Notes under the pieces: generated by a model
Told to the model about the DNA's origin: nothing
Database searches by the model: none
The model's input: only the letters and a program-made list of their open reading frames with translations
DNA from: Micropterus salmoides
Taxonomy: Eukaryota; Chordata; Actinopteri; Centrarchiformes; Centrarchidae
Direction of reading: 5' to 3'
NCBI RefSeq assembly: GCF_014851395.1
Contig: NW_024040374.1
Span: 27,856,772 to 27,920,771 of the forward strand
DNA: 64,000 nt
Part shown: piece after piece, positions 46,125-58,090 of the stretch
How the letters are laid out: the number at the start of each line of letters is the position of its first letter
Numbering within the stretch: the stretch's first letter is position 1
Position numbers and translations under genes: made by a program

Positions 46125-48082
46125 ACTAATCTCAATGACATAAGGCTCTCTCACAGTGCTTGAGTTGAATAAAATGAAAAGTGAATCCCAGTTTACTTTG
46201 CTATCCGTTAGCATCTGCTTCCCAATTACATCAGCAATGTTTTTTCAAACTGTCTACTTACGTGCGTCACAATTGTAAGAGTGTGATGGTTCCCTGAAGG
46301 GAGCCGCCACCTGTCTTTGTATACAAGAGAGTGTTTATACAAATAATACTTTGATAGAATGTTGAATAGTGGGATACAATTGGAGATGAAAGATTAAAAA
46401 ATGCCTGAATATTGAGATAAACTGGTTCCTCAGAGCAGCACCTGTAAAACAGTTAAAAAGAATGAGAGCACGTTAATAAGACGACCTTTTATGAAAGTAA
46501 GAATGTGATTTTAAATGTCTTTTGCACAGTGTAGAAACTAGCAAGCCTCAAATTAAATCTGGTTGTGCTGAATGTTGATAATATTCAATGATTTCAATAG
46601 AACAATAAATAGCAATAAATCAGAAAATATGCACATACATGCAAAACAAAGCTGAAATGATAAGGTAGTAGAGAGCAAAACACTTAAATTGGGATGTAGG
46701 TTTAAACCACATCGTTCCAGTCATCCAGATTGGATTTGATTTTAATTTGATTTCCTTAAGATCAAGAAACCCAGCGTATGTAAAAAAGAAAAAATGCTTT
46801 TTGAAAAATAATCATGCTGTATTGCACTGATTTTTAGACAGTTGTTTAAATGCACCAATGAATCGTTGTGTTGTCCTGAACAAAGAGCGTGATCCTGCCA
46901 TCAGACACTTCATTCACGTCTTCTCAATACCTGAAAGACAAAGTGGGTAGCACAACAAATTCATTTAGAGCGGTGCTAAAACATGATCGGCATCTGTATA
47001 GGCATGGGGTCTTATTGCCAAGATTAATTATATTCATTATACAGCGCACTGCATACAAATGACCTTGTTTCCTGTTCAATACATGTGCTGATTTTGAATA
47101 TGGCGTACCGAACAGAACTGTTACATATGAAAACTTGCATTAACTCTGGCTTTGTAGGTTTTCTGGGCGTATTTAGTATTCAAGGTTCTACAGGTTAAAG
47201 ATTCATATCATTCTCTCATCTGCTTTAGAGGCCCATAATTCCTAGCAGCCCCTTTTTCTGTGACTGTAATTGACATATTGTTTGCATTGACTTGTACTGT
47301 ACTGAATGTAAGTCAACTGAATGCAAGTCAGTGCAGCCCTAAAAGTTTTGTGTCATCTTGCACTTACGATTAAATTAAAAAGTATGTATATACAGCCTTC
47401 ACTGAATCAGCAGGAGAGTGTTAATCAACGTCAACTGGAGAGATTTGAATGTGAGATATCTCTGAAATATTGAAACTTTGAAACATTACTTTCCTTTTTG
47501 TACTTATACTATTTCAGTTATTTTAATGTCACAGGGCACAAGCTTAGCTTGCACAAAGCATAAATGTTTACAGTCACAACCAGTATTACAGTTGGTGAAA
47601 GTTAGATTGAAGTGAGTCAGTCACAATCCCATCAGGAACTTGTAAAGTTTTTAGAGATTATTGTGGCAGATGACTGACTTTGTAAGGGATTCTGCTGCAT
47701 TTTACGACATTGTCACATGTTGTTTTGCAAGATATTGAGTTTCTGTTTAAAAATGGCTATCTATAGCAGTCCCACATTTCCCCATTGTTATCCTGTAGTT
47801 ATTTTAGAAAGCAGTGTTTAACCTTTCAATCGAAAGCACAGGGCATCACACATCTCTTAAGTAGAAACCCCAGACAGGGTGCAGGACCTGAATGCCAGAT
47901 CTCGCTTTGGTTTGAAAGAAGTATAAGATATATTTGGGCTCACTGTGTATCAGTATATTCTCAATGACGTTTTAGTCCTTGGAGTAGCAATAATAGCTCA
48001 GGTTTAATTATTTTAGTGATATTTAGCATATGTAACACTTAATGACCTTTTCACAGAAGACATAAGTGTAAATTATGTCAGA
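46125..48082. other. Non-coding stretch, nothing assigned
   Basis: AT-rich, unique-looking, short frames only. The AGTCAACTGAATGCAAGTCAG region near 47310 holds a small internal duplication (GAATGTAAGTCA / GAATGCAAGTCA). Confidence 0.4.
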
Positions 48083-48090
48083 CCAGTCAC

Positions 48091-49287
48091 TAGGGCTGAA
48101 ACGATTCATTGATTAAATAGATAAAATTGATTAATAAAATGCTTCGACATAAATTATTTGCATTGATGCTTCGTTTAATCCATGTAACTTTACAGCACAG
48201 TGTTTCGCAGGGACATTTATTACTGTCGCACATTGCGCTTACGCTGTGAACACGACGTGATTATAATGGAGCTGTTAGCAAAGTGGATGAATAGAGAGAA
48301 AACAGTGAGGGACAAAGAATGACGAAAGACAGTATCCAAAGTATAGGATTATTTCAAGCTAAAGAAAACAACAACTCTGTAATGTTACCGTCCGTCCACC
48401 GTAAAACAAAACTTATGTCGCCTTGGCAACAACACGATGGCACCTGATCAGAAAGCAGCGGGTGCCAGCGGACAGAGACAAGATAACAGTAACAGCAACT
48501 TTAGTATTTAACTGAAATCTTGATTGATTGTTGAATTAAAGGCTAGCCAAAGTGAGCTGCAGTCCTCAGCTGAAAATGTGCACACGTGCGTTTGTTGTTC
48601 TCCTTTATGTGCCGTGAGTTGTAACCTTACAGTCAACAGTTAACTGGGTGTCGGGGAGCTGCACCTTTTAACTCCCCTCCAGCTCTCTCTGTAGCTCAGA
48701 CAATCCCTGCTACCTGCGTGTACTAATCCATCCTTTCACCCAGATTCTTTGTCTTTATAATTGTCATCTTTAAAATAACAAACAACAGCTGTTTTGTGTT
48801 CAGGATTGCTTCATTTCCCGTTTCACATTTCACCTGTGTTTTCTTGACAAAACATGGTTTGAAGACCAGCTTCGGGTGACAGAGCCGCTGTCAGCTCCTG
48901 TAGTGTGTGTGACCCCCTGTCACAATCAGTCACGTAATGTGAACGCCACAACGCCTTCAAGACTCCCGTCATATGACGGCAAGTTGTGTGAACGGTACGG
49001 CCATTGGCCGACGCTGAAAGTGGTGTAGTCTGCACGAGCCTTTAGAATAACTTGTAGCTTGTATAGCTTGCAGCTGTTGTTGGTCTGATGTTTGCTGCAT
49101 GACACACTATGAATTTCCAAAAGGACTAATAATATCTATCACCTATAAGCGTGCACAGCTGATCCCGTTAAGGGGGTGACGCCGCCGCCGCCTAGCAAAA
49201 GTACTTCTTAAACGACTCATCAATGAATTGTCGAAAAATAATCTATAGAAGCTTCGAATACTAAAATAATCGTTAGCTGCAGCCCTA
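48091..49287. mobile_element. hAT element, 1.2 kb, with target-site duplication
   Basis: Left terminus TAGGGCTGAAACGATTCATT, right terminus (minus strand) TAGGGCTGCAGCTAACGATT. Both are followed by AT-rich subterminal sequence containing GCTTCGA-type words. Flanks ccagtcac (48083-48090) and ccagccac (49288-49295) agree at seven of eight positions. The interior is relatively CpG-rich (for example CCGCCGCCGCC near 49180) but contains no transposase domain, so it is non-autonomous. A partial copy in reverse orientation lies at 13984-14173. Confidence 0.85.
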
Positions 49288-49295
49288 CCAGCCAC

Positions 49296-50155
49296 AGCAG
49301 GACAAACATATGTATAGTGAATTATACAAGATGGCTGCATTTTCATTTAGGTTTACCAATTCCAGTGGCATGGTATTGAGGCCTGGTCATACAAGCATCG
49401 GTGAAAATTTGTAACGAAATCACATTATTCCAAATGAACACCTTTTTTGTGTTGTTCAGATTTGGTGATTAGCAAGCTGTGTTGAAAGTGCTGACCTTTG
49501 ACCCTTACAGGGAGCAAATGGCCTGGTAGAGAGAACGAAAGAAGAAAGTGACTGTGACTGACTAGTGCTAGCATGTTAGCGGTTAGCTTGCCAGCTACAG
49601 TAGCTGCTAGTTACCCGACTAGCCTTGAGAGTAGTCCATTACCAAGCTTACGTATTTCAAATATTTCGCAGATTCATTTTGCTTATACCAGGCCTTTAAT
49701 ACATGAAAAGAATGGAGCTATAGTTTATAATTTGATTAATTACACCTGTGGTTTACCTGCTATCACAAATATATTTAAAGATATTTTAATAAATGATCAT
49801 GACTTAGGTTGGATAACAGTACAATGAAGTGAATGAAGTCAGTGCAATGAAACTGAATTGAAATGGCAGACCAGGCTGTCATTGTGTGCGTGCGTGTCAT
49901 CACTGCACGCAATACAATCCTGGTGTGTGTTGCATCTTATTGTATTTGAGAGCTATATTCACAGACATTACAGGTACACAGTCTACTCTCCAGTACTACC
50001 TGTGCTCATGTGCATACAGCAACCTGAGCAGCATTGATAGTGAAAGGATAGGTTGACGGGACCGTAACTTTCAGTATTCTTATCCATCCATAACTATTAC
50101 CGCACCAGTCCTCTGCCTCGCCTCTCCACACTAGAGGAAAAAAAAAATCAAAGAG
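49296..50155. other. Non-coding stretch, nothing assigned
   Basis: A GCTAGCATGTTAGCGGTTAGC cluster near 49567 resembles the core of the 10.7-kb repeat. The frame at 49573-49827 has no domain. Confidence 0.4.
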
Positions 50156-50400
50156 GGTATTAGGCAGCAGGGTTATTCCCGACACTTTGCTGGAGGCTGG
50201 CGTTAATCTGTGCGTTTTGGAGAAACGAGGTTAGTTAAGCATTTTAATGGCCCTAGCCCTGTGATAATTAGGCCTGCCCTGGAGGGAGCTCCAGTTGAGC
50301 CACTTGGGCCTTGAAATGGAGCCAGGGAACTAAAGCCCTGCACGCACACAATGATCCTGAACTAATTCCCTGAGTAAATATTTTCTCCCGTTCACTCCAC
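50156..50400. promoter_or_regulatory. Candidate conserved non-coding element
   Basis: Repeat-free block with GC-balanced composition and factor-site-like words: GCGTTAATCTGTGCG, TTAAGCATTTTAATGGCCC, TGTGATAATTAGGCC, GAACTAATTCCCTG. No open frame. Inference from texture only. Confidence 0.35.
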
Positions 50401-51391
50401 AGCCTCTTTCTCTTTAAAGTTGTAAAAGGCCTGTTTCCTTTTTCTCTTTTTCACACTCTCACTTTTTTTTCTCAATCCTCCCTCCCTACGCAGATATTTT
50501 TAGAAGGAGGCACTTGGAGCGGTTTTACAGAGATTTTATTCTGTTCTTTCATTTCTTTCTGTTCTTTCTTTTTTTTCTGTCATTGTGTCCTATTTTATAG
50601 TATGATAAAGCTTATACAACACAGTCTTTAACAGTTCTTCTGCATGCATTTTTACATAATCACCTCGCTCATAGAGACTGGGGTCTCTGTTGTTACTTGT
50701 CTGACTGGCGTGGCCCTTGACCCCGGGGCCCGCGGAGGGGCCCTCTGACTGACTGATCTGATCGTCCTAAAGGGGATAGGTCTCTGAACACTGTGTAGAG
50801 TGTTCCCTTCCTGTCTGTGTCTGGGGCTCCCATAACACAGAGAAGCCCCTGAGCTACAGCTGCTATTGTTTGTCAGCACAAAAGACAGTCATCACATTAA
50901 AAGTCTTCTGTACCGTCTTGAACTCACATCAGTCTTTGTCAACAGAAGAATCAAAGGCAAGCATTGGCTCTGACAATTAAATATAAAAAAAATACTCATG
51001 AATATCAGAGACGTGTGGTAATAAGTCTATTAATGAGAAATAATGCACAATACCTGATTTGTTTTTGAATGAAGGCGGCAGGGGTTTTTTTACCCATCTT
51101 TATTGGAACTCGTGATATGGACTGAACACATCCTGCCATTAAGTTGTCAATCTACAAGTTTGTGTCTGGGTGATAAAGTTCGTCAGCTTTCAAAGTGGTT
51201 GTTTGGAGGATGTTTTGACTGACATGTGGCCCTCGAGCTACAGAAGTCAGCGTCCTGGTTTCCCAGGGACACTACTTGTTTGGCTCAGGGAACCTTTGTG
51301 AGAAGTATCTTCATCTCACTGCTGTTCAGTCAGCCCATTTCTCCAGGCCACAGTGTCAGGCATCATTTATCTCTGACAGTGAAGCTGTCTT
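50401..51391. other. Non-coding stretch, nothing assigned
   Basis: Pyrimidine-rich tract at 50400-50485 and 50540-50580. A GC-rich patch (GACCCCGGGGCCCGCGG) near 50720. No gene supported. Confidence 0.4.
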
Positions 51392-51452
51392 GTGTGTTTG
51401 TGTGTGTGTGTCTGTCTGTCTATGTGAGTGTGCATGTGTGTTTGTATATGTG
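51392..51452 (+). repeat. TG/TCTG-rich microsatellite
   Basis: GTGTGTTTGTGTGTGTGTGTC then TCTG units, then TGTGAGTGTGCATGTGTG. Interrupted (TG)n. Frames of 94-121 codons on both strands that cross it are artefacts. Confidence 0.8.
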
Positions 51453-52705
51453 GGTCCGCCTGCTTCTCTGTGTTGGCTGGGCGCATGTCGTCGTGTGTCA
51501 TATAGGTGTCCCAAGGACAATCCTCAGAGCAGGCTGCAGCGGAATGAGCAGAGAAGATGAATGTTTTCTGAACATAGGAGAATATCATTAAAGCTACCTG
51601 TGCTGCACTTGATTGATTTGCTGAATCACAGTCGTTGGATGTTAACATAAAACCCGCAAATGGCTTCAATTTAAATATGTTACTTATCAACACTCCACAG
51701 TCCATCAACGTAAAAATCCTCTGGAAGCCATAATTTAATGGGTAGTGAGTAATTTTTCATTATACAGTAATTAGATGATATTAATTGCAAAACATCTGTT
51801 AACTTAGCTGACATGTGGCAGCTGCCAGACTGACTAATGTACATGCTAGTACTCAGTCACTATATAGAATTCAGTCCTTTAATGCTGAGGTTTTAACTGT
51901 GAGGTGCGCCTCCAAAAGGGGGAGACTGGGTGAGGTGGAAGGGAAAGGTGCATGCTGGTGTTTTCAAAACAACAGGAAGTTAGTTATTGTAGTTTAGCCC
52001 GGTCAGAAGTTGCAGCTCATGGAGGAAATTAAGGTAGTCCTTCTCTGAGCACAGACATGATACACATATTTTTCAAATCAGCAGGACTTATTAGAAAAAG
52101 AGCACTCCTTGTAACTCCAGTTTTCTTCAAAGTAATCCAGTGATGGTTGTCTGTATATCCATCTGTGCATTGCAAACAAGAACTGCTATTAGCTAATTCA
52201 ATATTTTTAATTTAAAGTTTTTCAAAAATATTGGCAAAACAATTGAGGGTGCAGTTGTCTGACTTTGGGGATGGGTGGTCCACCGTGTCAGACTTTGCTT
52301 TAACAAATCCAGTACTGTAGAGTTTTAATAAACAATCTGAAATACTGAAGATATCTTTTTGTGAACATCCTGTACATCTTATCCCAGTATATTAGCCCGA
52401 GCCTTGCCGGGCACATTCTCTCTTTGTCCACCACTTCCTCTTCAATCCCTATAATACTCTGCACATCCTTCGCACCCCGCCTCTTTGTCCTGTCTCAAGG
52501 CCATGGCCAGTCATGGGCTCGGGCACATGCTCCTAGCTGCTACTGACCCTTTGTGCCACCTTTATCACAGACTTCTTTACCGTGGGCTACTTAACCACAG
52601 CGCTAACTGCAGGTCCTGCGGGTCTCTGTGATTGTGCTCTGCATTGAGCAGAGAGATGAGGATTAACACCGACACTCGATAAAGGGGTCAGAGGTGTGCA
52701 GTGAT
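51453..52705. other. Non-coding stretch, nothing assigned
   Basis: No gene, terminus or tandem array recognised. Confidence 0.4.
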
Positions 52706-52795
52706 TATTTGTGTGTGTGTATTACGGGAACGAGAGCAAGAAAAAGAGAGACACAGAGAGAGTGTGTGTGCAAGGTAAGCCTGTGTGTGTGCGGG
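52706..52795 (+). repeat. GT and GA low-complexity patch
   Basis: TTGTGTGTGTGTATT, AAGAAAAAGAGAGACACAGAGAGAGTGTGTGTG and CTGTGTGTGTGCGG follow one another in 90 bases. Confidence 0.65.
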
Positions 52796-54155
52796 GCTCT
52801 CACAGGGTAGAGGATGAAGCAGGTGGAAGGGGGTTGGGGACATGGCTGCAAGGTTGAGGTGAAATAGATGGATAAGGTTAGCTGAGTTATCAGACAGGAG
52901 CATCACAATCAAGCTGTCAGCTCAATGCCTCCCTCTCTCTGCTCTCTCCCTCTTTTTGATAAACAGAGGAATAGGATTACAATTTGGACTGGTCCCGGGG
53001 CAGCGAGGAAGCCTGCCCTGCCTTTCAGCTGCATTCTCTGCTCTATGAAAGGAGCACAAGAAAGCCACAAATCTGCCAGACAGGGCTTTCTGGGTGGGGA
53101 ATCCTTGTGGAGGAGGAAAGAAGGGCATTTTGCCAAAGAACAAGGTGTTCAGGTTGGCTTATAATAGAAAAATCTCAAAACATTTATTTACAAATCTGTG
53201 AACTGAAATTGAAACATCAGACTTTCTCACCTACTTCTGGTGGTGTCCAGCCATCCGTCCACATTGTTTTGGTTTTATATGCCAAGGTTTTGAGATCAGC
53301 TAGATTTCTGCCTCCACTATGAAGAGTGCATTAACTACCCAGTGTGTGTAAAATAGTTCAAATTAGCTCCAGCTCAACTAGCTACAACATTAAAATGCTG
53401 ATTATACAAAGTGCACCAGTTCTAATAATCCAATAATATAATGTTTAATTATTTAACACTGACAGGGGAATTAAACTTTGTTTTGTTTTTTTTACACCAT
53501 TTATTAAGTACATTGTTGTACTTACAGACTGTCACTGTCCAGTAAAAAACATGTATCTCCAATTTTGGTGAGTTAGAATTTTTCAGATAATCTTAAGGAT
53601 GTTTCTTTTTCCTAATTCTTCAGATAAATAGCCAATTTAAAAACACTCTGTGTATCTTAAAACTGAAATCAGGACTGTTTTACTTAGCTCACAAAAAGTT
53701 AACATTTTGGAAATAAATGGTCCTCTCAATACAATATATTTTTCCTTCAGTAGCATTTTGAATGCAGTATTGTTACATTTGAGTATAAGATCTAAATACT
53801 TATTTAACCAATACATATTATTCAAAGTAATATCAATCATCTACATGGGTAGATATCATGTAAATGAGAACATTTGTTTTTCATAATTTTGAGTCAGTCC
53901 CAATTTGCATGTATTTCTAAACAATGAAAAAGGTCACGGTAGAGATAACAATTCACATTTTAAAGAGAAACTGTTTAACATATTTAATATTAGAATAAAT
54001 TAGTATTAATTTTGAAGTCAGTCTCTTTTCTTTTCTAAAAGTAATAAACATTATTCCTGTGATGACAACACAAAAGCTCATGTTGTGGTTGTTTTGTCTA
54101 CTTTGTTCAGGACACAAAAGGCTCACTGTTGTTCCAGCCCCCCTGCCGACTGATC
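52796..54155. other. Non-coding stretch, nothing assigned
   Basis: All frames between 52922 and 53322 overlap on both strands and lack domains. The region 53400-53950 is strongly AT-rich. Confidence 0.4.
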
Positions 54156-54310
54156 GGAGAGATTTTTTAAACGTTAAATCTGCGGAGAGTGGAGAAATAA
54201 TGTTGGGACAGAGACCAGAGCAGCAGGGCAATTAAGGCAAATTAATTATGGCTGGGGCGTGCGGGCAGAGCCCAGCGAAAGCGTAAACCCACAGAGGTGT
54301 AAGAGCCACA
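54156..54310. promoter_or_regulatory. Weak candidate conserved non-coding block
   Basis: GGGCAATTAAGGCAAATTAATTATGGC (54225-54251) beside GC-rich GGCGTGCGGGCAGAGCCCAGCG. Homeodomain-like palindrome AATTAATT. Untested. Confidence 0.25.
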
Positions 54311-55139
54311 TATAAGACCTCTCCAAGAAAAGGGCTATGGCACTCACCCATTAGCTATCTCATTATCAACAAGGAAAGAAAATCCCACTTTGTGGCCCTG
54401 ACGTAAAGACACCCCTGGTCTTTGACTATAGTCACGGTGAGAGCAGCCATCTGCTGTTCTGGCTGGTGAATGCATGGCTGAGCAGAATTTAAACGTGTGC
54501 TCCTGCTCCCTCAGCCAGGTTTCTTCTCCAAAAAGATGGTCCATCGCAGTCACTGACCCGTTTTCTTCATTCTCATCTACATGTACATAAATTCCCCTTT
54601 CCTGCTAAGAATTGCTCGCTGAAATATCTATTATTCTTCCCTTGTTCCCTCGCCATTTCATTGGCTGTGGTATCCAGGGAGCTGGGTGACCTTTTTTTTT
54701 CACTTGAAGTCTTGTCTGGAGTGCAGCAGAAATTCACACAAGCTAAAAGTTAGAGCAGCTATCAGTCAGGTCACATACATTTTAACATCTATTTATTTTT
54801 GGATAACTCTCCTAAAGTACTGTTTTTGTGTGAGGTGGGGAGCAGTTCAAAGAGTGTTACACATTTTGTACTGTACTTTTGAAGCTCTGAGTCAAACAAA
54901 TTAATTAGCATTGTAGTAGTAGCTTTAGATTATCATATGCATGCGATCCTTTGTTCCTGGGAAGTGGAAACTTGTTTGGCAGCTCGGAACAGCGACAATT
55001 GTTTTGTTCAAAGAGGATCAGGAACAGGAAGAGAATCATGAACATCTCATCATAAGCTCAGGCAACAAGTGAAAACATCCCCAAAACCTGAATGAGCAGA
55101 GACACTGACACAGATCCATGCTCTATTCTTTTGTAAAAA
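54311..55139. other. Non-coding stretch, nothing assigned
   Basis: No repeat termini or supported gene. The composition would also suit regulatory DNA. Confidence 0.4.
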
Positions 55140-55700
55140 CCAAATCCCTCTTTTCCTCCTTTCTCAGCCATAATATGGCTTCCAAGCAAGGTCCAGCCAG
55201 AAATCTTGCGGCATGGCCGTGAAATAAAGGAAGTGCTGCCATGCCTGACTATGCCAGTGAATAAAGCCAAAGCAAATTGCTTAGGGAGAGTTTGGTCCAA
55301 TTGGATGCCATCCCTTGGTATGTAATTCCCATGGCACGTCGTTGGCAATGGTGTTGCACGCCTCAATCAGGTGTGGGGGCCTGGAGGAGACCTTGCTCAT
55401 TTGCATGTCCAAGTATGAGGGGAATTCCTCTTAGGAAGGAGCCAGGCTTTGATGTGGGCATTCCCACTTGGATTACGGGACTAAAATAGACAGTAATGGA
55501 TCAGTGAAGTCATTCATCACGTGTGTGTGGTTTGCCCAGTCCTCCTTCACCTCCTAAACCACACTAGGCTTCAAAGCGAGCTGTCCATTGAGCTCCTTTT
55601 CCAGGACACCTCCTGTAGATGAGACTAATGTAAATGAGCCAGGAAGTGATGACATTAATTTGAGATTGGTTTGATGATCCGTCACTTCCACATGTTGTTG
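55140..55700. promoter_or_regulatory. Candidate conserved non-coding element, long
   Basis: About 560 bases without repeats and with balanced composition. Factor-site-like words include CTTGCCATAATATGG-like (CATAATATGGCTTCC), an octamer-like CATTTGCATGTCC near 55398, GAATTCCTCTTAGGAAGGAGC, CATTCATCACGTGTG (E-box) and GACATTAATTTGAGATTGG. Frames of 102 codons (minus) and 70 codons (plus) overlap here. A long double-open stretch can occur by chance in such sequence, and no domain is recognised. Confidence 0.4.
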
Positions 55701-56434
55701 GCAGAATTGGGACACACGGGTAATATTGCTTTACTAAAGGTAAGAAATGTTTGTGTTTTAAATATCTGTTAATGTTTTCTGTCTTACAAATGTTTATTTA
55801 GCAAGTTTCATGTTCAAACAATAACTCAATATTGATTTTAAATGAATTTAGAAAATGTGCTGTCTATTGCTAGCTAGACATAGAGAGCCAAAGTGAAACT
55901 ATTATAGGAGTAAGAAACTAACTAAACTAAATCACATAGACGTTTGTAATGAAACTACTCACAAATATGATACAATAATGTATCATTGTTGATTACTTGA
56001 CATTTCAGGTTTTAGCAGCCTTTAACTCGCACCATTTCCCACAAGCCCAGACTCGTTTCAGGTTAAACATCGCCAGCCTGACGGATTACAGAGTCGAGTG
56101 GCAAGTTATGAGAGTGGACAGGATGGTCTGGCCACAGAGATCACAGCTAACAGTTGGAAAAATGACGTTAGAAAAGAGAGGGGATGGATATCATTGAAAA
56201 GGGAGAAACCATTACACTGACATATTGACACTTAATGGGAACTGTCTTTTTTTTTTAATGCTAACAAATTAATTGTTGTTTAATTGAGTTAAAATCCTGA
56301 TTGATTCAAATTCTGTTAGCAAGAACTGTAGTGCTCATTTATCTCAGTATATGGATGGTAAACCCCAGGTACACGTTCCACTTCTTCAGAAACCCTCTAT
56401 AACAAATGAGTTTGAGTTGCCTAAAGTAGCATTG
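55701..56434. other. Non-coding stretch, nothing assigned
   Basis: AT-rich unique-looking sequence with a run of 11 T near 56248. Confidence 0.4.
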
Positions 56435-56725
56435 GTAGATTTTATTTTGGCCACTTCAGGGCAGCTTAACAAGCTTCAAACACAAGACATATTATAGCCT
56501 CATAAAGTTTATATGGTGAACATGTTAGTAAACAGGTACAAGGCCAATATTCACTCTGCTTTTTGCTCTCTTTTGGTCTCCACCAATCCTTGAGAGACGT
56601 GTCTGACTTTTTAGTATCTAAATGCTCCATCATGTTCTCTAGCTATTTCTGTCTGCTATTTGGCGTTGGGCAGGTTCCATACAGTGGGCTTATCAGAGAG
56701 TTTTTTTGTTGCTGGAAAAAAAAAA
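56435..56725 (+). repeat. Dispersed fish repeat (second copy of the 43.6-kb family)
   Basis: TTTATTTTGGCCACTTCAGG at the left is followed by GGCAGCTTAACAAGC, AAAGTTTATATGGTGAACATG, TTTTGGTCTCCACCAATCC and TTTGGCGTTGGGCAGG. This order is familiar from many percomorph sequences and parallels 43610-43870. Non-coding. Confidence 0.6.
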
Positions 56726-57879
56726 TCAGTGAGAGTGAACCAAAACAGTAAAGTTATTGAGAAAAAACAACGAGCTGAAAGGCACTAAAACACTATATAT
56801 CTTAGGGCAACTGCATAGTTGAGTGATGATTCTCTGTGGGTTCATCACTATGAGAGACTTCTTTATCATTTTACCCGTTGTTAATATAATAAAAATATTC
56901 AGATATAGTGCAGGTTTAACAAAACCATAGAGGTGGCATACTAGAAGATGCACATGAATTACTTTTGGAAGGTGATGCCAAACAACCTATTGGGTTGTTT
57001 CGAGATGAGAACTTTTTAAAATGATTCATTAGCTGGTAGCATGACCGTGGAATTTTGGCGATAAAAACACCTCACTGAAATTTTGAAAGTGTTTATTTTA
57101 TTATGAAAAAAGTGCTACAAAACATTAGCTCAGAAAACAACCTGACTCCACAGCTTTGACCTCTCTTGGTGTCTAGGCTTATACGCGCTGCAGAATATGT
57201 GTGCAGGGTCATGACAGTTGACACAGACAGCTGCTTATTTAACAATGCTCGGTCATCCACGTCAAAACGAATGCTTTCGCACAGTGGAGCTTTTCTCCGT
57301 GCGACGCTCAGGACACCGAGGGGACAAGTACTTGTGCGTGTGACATTTCACTCACTGTTGTTTTAATGAATTAGGTGAGGAATTACGTCTTCCTTTGATA
57401 AGCTAACATGTGTATTAGCATGTTAAACTCACTGTCAAAAGCAAAGCAGTTAGTCAGATATGGATGGAGGTTGTGTTTTTTTGTTCATTTAAAATTCCTT
57501 CCTGTTTTTGAATTTCACTGTAACAACAACTTTCATCATTTTAAGAGTGTATGAAAACAAATTATTTACTCACCTTAACTGCATTATATTGGTTTAACCC
57601 TGCTGGTTTGATCTTTCTCAGAATTTTTGTGGACATAAATCCGCCAGCTTTCCATACAGTACCAGCTACCAAAAGCGCTTTATTACCTCGGCTGTGTATC
57701 TCACCACAACAGGTAAACTGAGAGAGGACAGTTGTAGAAGAATGAAGGAGAGGGAGAGACATGGGAATAAAAAGATAAACAGTTTGACCTTCTGTTTCTG
57801 CCAATTTCCAGTGGTCGCCCCCCTCCTTAGCCTTCTCTTTCCCTCTTTCGCCCTCAGCCCTGTGTCGGACGAATCCTTT
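56726..57879. other. Non-coding stretch, nothing assigned
   Basis: Short frames only. A purine-rich patch lies near 57740-57775. Confidence 0.4.
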
Positions 57880-58090
57880 TTGGAGGGATAAATAGCACTG
57901 CTGCGCTTTGATAGCCCCAGTCCCAAACAGCAGCTACCGATAAATAAAAGGAACTTTCTCCATTTATCTCTGTGAGAAAGAAGTTCCTATTAGGGTCCCC
58001 ATAGCCACGGGGCCTTTCCCTCCTTCACTGCACAGCTTTGTAGATTGCCTGCTTGGTTTAAGGTGCTATTGAGTGCTCACCAGGACAATT
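57880..58090. promoter_or_regulatory. Candidate conserved non-coding element
   Basis: GGATAAATAGCACTGCTGCG, CTTTGATAGCCCC, CCGATAAATAAAAGG and GAGTGCTCACCAGGACAATTAC are set in repeat-free sequence. An inverted pair GGAACTT / AAGTTCC lies at about 57950 and 57982. Inference from texture. Confidence 0.3.

Noticed and set aside
47281..47345. GCAGCCCT word as another hAT right end
   Set aside because: No matching left end or duplicated flank was found.
51226..51708. Overlapping frames of 94-121 codons
   Set aside because: They cross the TG-rich microsatellite, exist on both strands, and have no recognisable domain.
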